From an uncultured Chloroflexota bacterium (lineage in GTDB: Bacteria > Chloroflexota > Anaerolineae > Aggregatilineales > Phototrophicaceae): a DNA stretch of 10,929 bases. The stretch covers positions 1 to 10,929 of the forward strand of contig CAIVEA010000652.1 of assembly GCA_903904765.1 (NCBI GenBank), read 5' to 3'. The position numbers and the translations under genes are program-made. The notes under the pieces were generated by a model. The model ran no database searches, had not been told where the DNA came from, and saw only the letters and a program-made list of their open reading frames with translations. Positions 6,428 to 10,929 of this stretch are shown one piece after another (position 1 is the first letter of the stretch; each line of letters starts with the position of its first letter).

Positions 6428-6925
6428 ATGGACTACGGAATGATCGGCAAGATTGAAAAAGCCCACCGTTATGCTCAGGAACCGCAGCGCATCACGCTCC
6501 ACAATCTGACGATTGAGTTCCGGGGCGATAACAATACCTACACCGTCAGTCTTGCCGAATCGGGCTGGACATGCTCTTGCCCCGGCTTCGCGGCACATGG
6601 ACTTTGCCCGCACATCATGGCGCTGGAGAAGGTGTTCGCCGCCATGCTCAAGCGGCCTGCCTCGCCCTACGGTCACGGGCAGAACGTGGTGAGCGATGTC
6701 GAAAAATCCAACCGCTATTCGCACGAAACCGATCGCCTGCGCTTCCAGAGCTTTGATGCCAGTTTCAGCGGCGAGAACAGCACCCACAACATGACCTATC
6801 GAGATGGCGAATGGGGTTGCGACTGTGACTTCTTCCACAGTCGTAAAGTGTGCAGCCACACGATGGCGATGGAACGCATTGTCTCCGGCATGGTGACGGT
6901 GGTCACACCCCTCATCCACTACTAG
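6428..6925 (+). CDS. Small protein of two tandem SWIM zinc-binding repeats
   Basis: This 165-residue protein consists of two SWIM-type repeats and little else. Zinc ligands CxC...CxH are C49, C51, C60, H62 in the first and C131, C133, C142, H144 in the second. The two halves align without a gap at an offset of 82 residues (9-74 with 91-156). I count 20 identities in 66, including E-K-x-x-R-Y, W-x-C-x-C, C-x-H-x-M-A-x-E. SWIM domains bind DNA or partner proteins in SWI2/SNF2 helicases, MuDR transposases and archaeal/bacterial proteins; here no helicase or nuclease domain is attached. No signal peptide or membrane span is present, so it is likely cytoplasmic. The start has AAGGAG 10 bases upstream. 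Expression probably depends on the promoter at 6178 and the hairpin in the leader. A nucleic-acid-binding role is inference. Confidence 0.85.
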   Translation: MDYGMIGKIEKAHRYAQEPQRITLHNLTIEFRGDNNTYTVSLAESGWTCSCPGFAAHGLCPHIMALEKVFAAMLKRPASPYGHGQNVVSDVEKSNRYSHETDRLRFQSFDASFSGENSTHNMTYRDGEWGCDCDFFHSRKVCSHTMAMERIVSGMVTVVTPLIHY

Positions 6926-6947
6926 ACTGACCGCATATAACGGCTTT

Positions 6948-6981
6948 CAACGGGGGGTGTGCCTGCTGCCACCCCTCGTTG
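6948..6981 (+). terminator. Stem-loop downstream of the SWIM gene
   Basis: A 12-bp stem (CAACGGGGGGTG with CACCCCTCGTTG, one G-U pair) with a 10-base loop starts 22 bases after the SWIM stop. No T-run follows (only GTATT), so termination may be partial. Its position between two genes with separate promoters suits a transcription end. Confidence 0.55.
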
Positions 6982-7027
6982 TATTCAGCGTATCCGCCGA
7001 CGGGGGATAACACGCCCCGCCCGCCTG

Positions 7028-7036
7028 TGATACAAT
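7028..7036 (+). promoter_or_regulatory. Extended -10 promoter for the reductase gene
   Basis: TGA-TACAAT has the TG of an extended -10 element plus five of six -10 matches. No convincing -35 box lies upstream. Transcription would begin near 7043, too close to ATG 7049 for a normal leader, which favours ATG 7076 as the start of the next gene. Confidence 0.5.
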
Positions 7037-7075
7037 GCCGGCGCGAAAATGAAGCGCATGAGGACAGCGAGCGAC

Positions 7076-8038
7076 ATGACCGAGCAATTCAACTGGGCTA
7101 ACCAACGGGTGATCGTCACGGGCGGCAGCGGCTTTCTGGGGTCGCACCTCGTCGCACATCTGCACAGCCTCGGCGCTGGCGAGATCATCGTCCCGCGCCG
7201 CGCTCAGGTTGATTTGCGCCTGCCGGAAGCGGTGGAACGGCTGTACCGCGAACACCCGCAGACCACGATGGTCATTCACCTCGCGGCCACCGTCGGCGGC
7301 ATCGGCGCAAACCGCGAACACCCCGGCAGCTTTTTCTACGACAGTCTGATGATGGGGACGCTGACGCTGGAATATGCGCGGCGGGCGGGAATTCCCAAAT
7401 ATGTGGGCATCGGCACGATTTGCAGTTACCCCAAGTACACGCCCATCCCCTTCCGCGAGGAAGATTTGTGGAACGGCTACCCGGAAGAAACCAACGCGCC
7501 CTATGGACTTGCAAAAAAAATGCTGCTGGTGCAAAGTCAGGCTTACCGCGCCGAGTATGGCTACCACGCCATTCATCTGCTGCCGGTCAACCTGTACGGC
7601 CCCGGCGACTCGTTCGACCCGAAAAAAGCGCACGTCATCCCGGATATGATCCGCAAGATGAGCGAGGCAGCGGCAGCGAAGGCAGAAGCGGTGACGCTGT
7701 TCGGAGATGGCAGCCCCACCCGCGAATTTCTGTACGTGGATGATGCAGCACGGGGGATTGCACTGGCAGCAGCACACTACGACAAAACCGATCCAGTGAA
7801 CATCGGCAGCAGTTTTGAGATCAGCATCCGCGAACTGGCGACCATCATCGCCGAAGAAACAGGCTTTGCAGGTGAGATTCGCTGGGATACCAGCAAGCCG
7901 AACGGTCAACCGCGCCGTAAACTGGATGTGAGCAAGGCGGAGCAGGAGTTTGGCTTCCGCGCCACTACCGAATTCCGCAGCGGGTTGCGGCAGACGGTGG
8001 CATGGTATCGAAAGCATGTCACGGCGCAGCCAAAATGA
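7076..8038 (+). CDS. fcl: GDP-L-fucose synthase-like NAD(P)-dependent epimerase/reductase
   Basis: This is an extended short-chain dehydrogenase close to GDP-L-fucose synthase, which turns GDP-4-keto-6-deoxymannose into GDP-L-fucose for surface glycans. With ATG 7076 it has 320 residues, typical of the family. The Rossmann motif is TGGSGFLG (15-22). [16 protein letters not shown] (68-83), YPK (118-120), [10 protein letters not shown] (139-148, catalytic Y143 and K147) and [18 protein letters not shown] are all family landmarks. Where E. coli Fcl has Ser107 and Cys109 (GSSC), this protein has T114 and C116 (GTIC). GAGGA lies 11 bases before ATG 7076; ATG 7049 would add nine residues but has no binding site. 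The partner enzyme GDP-mannose dehydratase is not in the window, so the exact sugar substrate is uncertain. It seems to be transcribed alone. Confidence 0.88.
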   Translation: MTEQFNWANQRVIVTGGSGFLGSHLVAHLHSLGAGEIIVPRRAQVDLRLPEAVERLYREHPQTTMVIHLAATVGGIGANREHPGSFFYDSLMMGTLTLEYARRAGIPKYVGIGTICSYPKYTPIPFREEDLWNGYPEETNAPYGLAKKMLLVQSQAYRAEYGYHAIHLLPVNLYGPGDSFDPKKAHVIPDMIRKMSEAAAAKAEAVTLFGDGSPTREFLYVDDAARGIALAAAHYDKTDPVNIGSSFEISIRELATIIAEETGFAGEIRWDTSKPNGQPRRKLDVSKAEQEFGFRATTEFRSGLRQTVAWYRKHVTAQPK

Positions 8039-8134
8039 AATGTTGGATGAGAAATCCGAACGAAATGATGGACTTATGAGTAATTTGGCTGTGACAGTGG
8101 ATAAACCATGAGTGGATTCTTTGCAATTTCCGAC

Positions 8135-8157
8135 GATCAGGGTAAAAATACCCGATC
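8135..8157. other. Stem-loop between the reductase and the ABC ATPase genes
   Basis: GATC-A-GGGTA pairs with TACCC-GATC across an AAAA loop, nine pairs with one bulged A. No T-run follows. It may be a weak terminator for the reductase gene or a protein-binding site upstream of the transporter genes; the sequence does not decide. The rest of the 182-base gap shows only the -10-like site and the ribosome binding site of the next gene. Confidence 0.35.
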
Positions 8158-8184
8158 AGTAAAAGTCATGTTTCAAAACGAGAT

Positions 8185-8190
8185 TATAAA
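8185..8190 (+). promoter_or_regulatory. Candidate -10 box for the ABC ATPase pair
   Basis: TATAAA matches the -10 consensus at five of six positions. Its start point near 8197 would leave about 24 bases carrying the ribosome binding site of the gene at 8221. The -35 region is poor (AAGTCA at 16-base spacing). The stem-loop at 8135-8157 lies just upstream. Confidence 0.35.
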
Positions 8191-8220
8191 CGTTCAGGAC
8201 TCGAGAAGGGGGCTGCACCT

Positions 8221-9249
8221 TTGGCACAACCAGTCATGATGGAGGTTAAAGACCTCGTCACACGATTTCATACGCAAGAAGGCATCGTCTACGCCGTCAA
8301 CAATGTTTCATACAAGCTGCATGAAGGCGAAACATTAGGGGTGGTGGGCGAGTCCGGTTCGGGCAAAAGCGTCCACGTCCTTTCGATCATGGGGTTGATC
8401 CCCAGCCCTCCGGGGCGCATCGAACAGGGCGAGGTGATCTTCCGGGGGCGCGACCTGCTCAAGCTGACTCCAGACGAGATGCGCGCCGTGCGTGGTGCAG
8501 AAATTGCGATGGTCTTTCAAGACCCCATGACCTCGCTCAACCCGGTGTTGACTATTGGGACACAGATCACCGAGGCGCTCAAGTTGCATCTGGGCATGAG
8601 CGACAAAGAGGCGACCGACCGTGCAACCGACCTGCTGACGATGGTGGGCATCCCGGATGCCCGCAAGCGTTTGAAGAACTACCCGCATCAGTTCTCCGGC
8701 GGTATGCGCCAGCGTGCCATGATTGCTATGGCGCTGTCGTGCAACCCCAAACTGCTGATCGCAGACGAACCCACTACCGCGCTGGATGTGACCATTCAGG
8801 CGCAAATCCTCGATCTGGTGCGCCGCCTGCGCGATGAAATCGGCATGGCGATGATCTGGATCACCCACGATCTGGGCATCGTGGCCGGTCTAGCCGACAC
8901 CTTGCAGGTGATGTACGCAGGCCGTATCGTGGAACGTGGCCCCACCCGCGAAGTGTTCAAGGACACCCGCCACCCGTACACACTGGGTCTGCTGAAGTCG
9001 CTCCCCCGCCACGACAAGCGCGGCGGCGGCGAACAACTGACGCAAATCGAAGGTTCGCCGCCCGACATGCGCGTGGAACCGAAGGGCTGCCCGTTCGCGC
9101 CGCGCTGCCCGTACCGCATTGAAAAGTGCGAGGGCGAGATTCCCCCGCTGAAACAGGCTGCCGATAGCAACACTGTTCCTGAACATTTGACCGCGTGCTG
9201 GGTGGACGTTCGTACCGCCGTGCCGCAAGGAGTAAGCACTCATGGATAG
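8221..9249 (+). CDS. oppD: Oligopeptide/dipeptide ABC importer ATP-binding protein (OppD/DppD type)
   Basis: This is one of the two ATPases that power a peptide-type ABC importer; it acts on the inner face of the membrane with OppF. It has 342 residues. Motifs in order: Walker A GESGSGKS (43-50), Q-loop [11 protein letters not shown] (98-108), signature SGGMRQR (159-165), Walker B LLIADEP (178-184), H-loop H216. The C-terminal oligopeptide-transporter extension carries four Cys, C290, C296, C303 and C326, spaced as in family members that hold an iron-sulfur cluster. The start is TTG: a strong AAGGGGG lies 8 bases upstream, and the next in-frame ATG (8236) has no site of its own. The end overlaps the next gene by 8 bases, implying translational coupling. 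No permease or binding-protein gene adjoins, so the substrate (peptides, or nickel or sugars in some relatives) is open. Confidence 0.93.
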   Translation: MAQPVMMEVKDLVTRFHTQEGIVYAVNNVSYKLHEGETLGVVGESGSGKSVHVLSIMGLIPSPPGRIEQGEVIFRGRDLLKLTPDEMRAVRGAEIAMVFQDPMTSLNPVLTIGTQITEALKLHLGMSDKEATDRATDLLTMVGIPDARKRLKNYPHQFSGGMRQRAMIAMALSCNPKLLIADEPTTALDVTIQAQILDLVRRLRDEIGMAMIWITHDLGIVAGLADTLQVMYAGRIVERGPTREVFKDTRHPYTLGLLKSLPRHDKRGGGEQLTQIEGSPPDMRVEPKGCPFAPRCPYRIEKCEGEIPPLKQAADSNTVPEHLTACWVDVRTAVPQGVSTHG

Positions 9250-10267
9250 CGCCGCACCTGCCTCACACGTTTCCATGCCCAGCACCGGCACCGAAGTACT
9301 GCTGAGCGTGAAGGGGCTGAAGAAACATTTCCCCATCACCTCCGGCATCATCGTACAGCGGCAGGTAGGTGCGGTGAAAGCCGTTGATGATGTCAGCTTC
9401 AATGTATACAAAGGCGAGACACTCGGCCTCGTGGGTGAATCCGGTTGCGGCAAGAGCACCACAGGCCGTACTGTGCTTCAACTGTACAAACCCACCGCCG
9501 GTTCGGTGGTGTTCGAGGGCAAAGAACTGACCACGCTGCCCGGCGAAGAACTGCGCCGCATGCGCCGCCGTATGCAGATGATTTTCCAAGATCCGTTCGC
9601 CTCGTTGAATCCGCGTATGTCGGTGGGGCGCATCGTGGCAGAACCCATCCGCATCCACAAGATGATTGACAACCGCAAAGAAGAGCAGGAATACGTCGAG
9701 CATCTGCTGGAGCGCGTAGGTCTGAACCCATACTACGTCAACCGCTACCCGCACGAATTTTCCGGCGGTCAGCGGCAGCGCATCGGCGTGGCGCGTGCGC
9801 TGGCGCTCAAGCCCAGCTTCATCGTGGCAGACGAACCCATCTCGGCGCTGGATGTGTCCATTCAGGCGCAGGTGGTTAACCTGCTGGAAGACCTTCAGGA
9901 CGAACTGAACCTGACTTATCTGTTCATCGCCCACGATCTGAGCATGGTACGCCATATCTGCGATCGCGTAGCGGTGATGTATCTGGGCAAAATCGTGGAA
10001 CTGGCTCCGGCAGATGAGCTGTACGAGAACCCGCTGCACCCGTACACGCAGGCGCTCCTGTCGGCAGTCCCCGTGCCTGATCCGCTGGTCGAAGAACGTC
10101 GCCAGCGCATCATTCTGACGGGCGATGTTCCTAGCCCTGCCAACCCGCCCACCGGTTGCAACTTCAACACCCGCTGCCCGGTGGCCTTCGACCTGTGCTA
10201 CCAAGACCCCGATCCGGTGCTGACCGAAGTTTCGCCGGGGCATTTCGTGTCCTGCCACCGCATCTAG
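9242..10267 (+). CDS. oppF: Oligopeptide/dipeptide ABC importer ATP-binding protein (OppF/DppF type)
   Basis: This is the second ATPase of the peptide-type importer and the likely heterodimer partner of the upstream gene. It has 341 residues. Motifs: Walker A GESGCGKS (65-72), Q-loop [11 protein letters not shown] (114-124), signature SGGQRQR (174-180), Walker B FIVADEP (193-199), H-loop H231. The insert near residues 30-48 before Walker A ([18 protein letters not shown]) is typical of the OppF side and separates it from OppD. The C-terminus again has four Cys (C306, C312, C319, C338). The start ATG 9242 has AAGGAG 9 bases upstream and overlaps the oppD stop by 8 bases. A strong terminator follows 24 bases after the stop, so the pair seems to be a complete two-gene transcript. 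Confidence 0.94.
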   Translation: MDSAAPASHVSMPSTGTEVLLSVKGLKKHFPITSGIIVQRQVGAVKAVDDVSFNVYKGETLGLVGESGCGKSTTGRTVLQLYKPTAGSVVFEGKELTTLPGEELRRMRRRMQMIFQDPFASLNPRMSVGRIVAEPIRIHKMIDNRKEEQEYVEHLLERVGLNPYYVNRYPHEFSGGQRQRIGVARALALKPSFIVADEPISALDVSIQAQVVNLLEDLQDELNLTYLFIAHDLSMVRHICDRVAVMYLGKIVELAPADELYENPLHPYTQALLSAVPVPDPLVEERRQRIILTGDVPSPANPPTGCNFNTRCPVAFDLCYQDPDPVLTEVSPGHFVSCHRI

Positions 10268-10291
10268 GCGCGAAAATACCAATGCATTCGC

Positions 10292-10323
10292 AAGGACACG
10301 GCGCAGGCCGTGTCCTTTTTATT
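10292..10323 (+). terminator. Intrinsic terminator of the ABC ATPase operon
   Basis: AAGGACACGGC pairs perfectly with GCCGTGTCCTT (11 bp) around a GCAG loop, followed by TTTTTATT. It lies 24 bases after the oppF stop. Its stem shares the GGACACGG/CCGTGTCC palindrome of the repeat at 2843-2961. TGTCCCTAC, the arm of that repeat, appears again at 10357-10365, so the terminator may come from the same repeat family. Confidence 0.88.
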
Positions 10324-10380
10324 CCCCGTAAAAATCAAGTGACACTACTAGTGCTGTGTCCCTACGAAAAAAGCCTAGCG

Positions 10381-10767
10381 TTAGCCTGTTAGCTGCTGGC
10401 GCATGACCGCCCGATCCAGATACACGCGGGCGCGTTTGATCTGCTCGCCCACAATGTCATAGCTGACCACCAGCGGCACGCGCACCTGTTTGCCCGTCGC
10501 CGGAATGCCGTCAAACGTACCCCTGTGCGTGCCGACGAAATCCCACTCGCCCACCGCGCCCTGTTCACCATAGACCATGTTGCGCGGTTCGACAGAACCG
10601 GTGAAGGCTACACGGTAGAAGGCATCCAACATCTGCCGGACGGCCTGCGCCCCCCGGTGTTCTTCACCCGTCCCCATAATGGTGAATACCACATCCTCTG
10701 CAAACGCGTTGTCATCATCAGAACTGAAATAATGCTCCAAAACCTTTTTGCTGTTTTCTACAGACAT
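10381..10767 (-). CDS. SnoaL/NTF2-like small protein
   Basis: This is a 128-residue protein of the NTF2-like fold (SnoaL-like, ester-cyclase or ketosteroid-isomerase-like). The signs are an N-terminal helix (NSKKVLEHYFSSDD), F-x-E-D-V-V-F near 22-28, G-x-x-x-x-R-G near 34-39, then GEWDFVGTHRGTFDGIPATGK (73-93) and YLD (116-118), a pattern typical of SnoaL-like proteins. Members include cyclases, isomerases and many of unknown role, so the substrate is not known. No signal peptide is seen. The frame extends to ATG 10827, but ATG 10767 is preferred: a run of six G lies 5 bases upstream, the protein then starts with the first family helix, and the extra 20 residues overlap the candidate promoter. 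It faces the ABC operon tail to tail. Confidence 0.82.
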   Translation of the reverse strand: MSVENSKKVLEHYFSSDDDNAFAEDVVFTIMGTGEEHRGAQAVRQMLDAFYRVAFTGSVEPRNMVYGEQGAVGEWDFVGTHRGTFDGIPATGKQVRVPLVVSYDIVGEQIKRARVYLDRAVMRQQLTG

Positions 10768-10797
10768 CACAGCCCCCCAACCTAAACGATAGACAAA

Positions 10798-10827
10798 GTA
10801 ATAACTGACAAATGGATTGTATGACAA
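10798..10827 (-). promoter_or_regulatory. Candidate promoter of the SnoaL-like gene
   Basis: On the minus strand TTGTCA (10827-10822, five of six matches) is followed after 18 bases by TATTAC (10803-10798, four of six). The start near 10791 leaves about 24 bases to ATG 10767. The surrounding ~140 bases are more AT-rich than the rest of the window. Confidence 0.4.
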
Positions 10828-10929
10828 CTTTTACCCATAAAACTACTGAAATATTGAACAAATTCTACAGACTCCCGGTTGCCTCTTTGTTCAAGGCGTA
10901 CAAAATCTGTGAATAGTTAAGATCAATCC

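Noticed and set aside
6947..8017. Minus-strand frame of 356 residues opposite the reductase
   Set aside because: The plus-strand reductase has full family motifs; the antisense frame has none and runs through the terminator and promoter region.
9263..10282. Minus-strand frame of 339 residues opposite oppF
   Set aside because: It is a shadow of oppF, which carries all ABC motifs; the antisense protein is His/Arg-rich without a domain.
1..10929. CRISPR array, transposase, phage or defence island
   Set aside because: No spaced direct repeats, integrase or transposase motifs, or defence nuclease/helicase genes are visible; MutS2 is a housekeeping-type gene and the SWIM protein has no helicase partner.

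Overview
The window looks like the chromosome of a GC-rich, probably free-living bacterium, most likely of the phylum Chloroflexota (Anaerolineae-like). This is inferred from several traits. A single-pass membrane protein carries a long Thr-Pro linker, a habit common in that phylum. There is a parvulin lipoprotein with a lipobox, a MutS2 with a Smr domain, and a GDP-fucose-synthase-like reductase of a type seen in Chloroflexota and cyanobacteria. Short palindromic repeats lie between genes. No phage, plasmid, transposase, CRISPR array, tRNA or rRNA is visible. All assignments come from reading the sequence, without database searches.

Layout. Positions 1-2775 (minus strand) form a probable operon. 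A promoter at 2747-2775 precedes a PrsA/SurA-type foldase lipoprotein. It is followed closely by a 35-residue single-span membrane peptide, then a membrane-anchored protein with a Thr-Pro stalk and a C-terminal domain. After a hairpin comes a second, larger protein with the same C-terminal domain; it runs off the left edge. The small peptide matches the N-terminal anchor of its neighbour, so all three small genes look like variants on one membrane-anchor plan. Their extracytoplasmic folding could depend on the foldase (inference). Positions 2843-2961 hold a nested inverted repeat that reaches into the end of mutS2. mutS2 (2955-5354, minus) has a consensus-like promoter of its own at 5460-5488. 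A degenerate palindromic repeat (5519-5610) separates it from moaB (5626-6138, minus), a molybdenum cofactor gene.

From about 6178 the plus strand is used. A good promoter is followed by a roughly 210-nt leader that holds an intrinsic-terminator-like hairpin, and then by a small protein built of two tandem SWIM zinc-binding repeats. Next comes a GDP-L-fucose-synthase-like reductase with its own extended -10 promoter. Two overlapping ATPase genes of an oligopeptide/dipeptide ABC importer follow and end in a strong terminator. No permease or substrate-binding protein gene lies beside them. The right end carries a SnoaL/NTF2-like small protein on the minus strand with a candidate promoter. I see nothing further in the last ~100 bases (10828-10929).

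Gaps near 300 bases. 2677-2954 holds the foldase promoter, its leader hairpin and most of the nested inverted repeat. 5355-5625 holds the mutS2 leader, the mutS2 promoter and the degenerate repeat. 6139-6427 holds the plus-strand promoter and the leader with the terminator-like hairpin.
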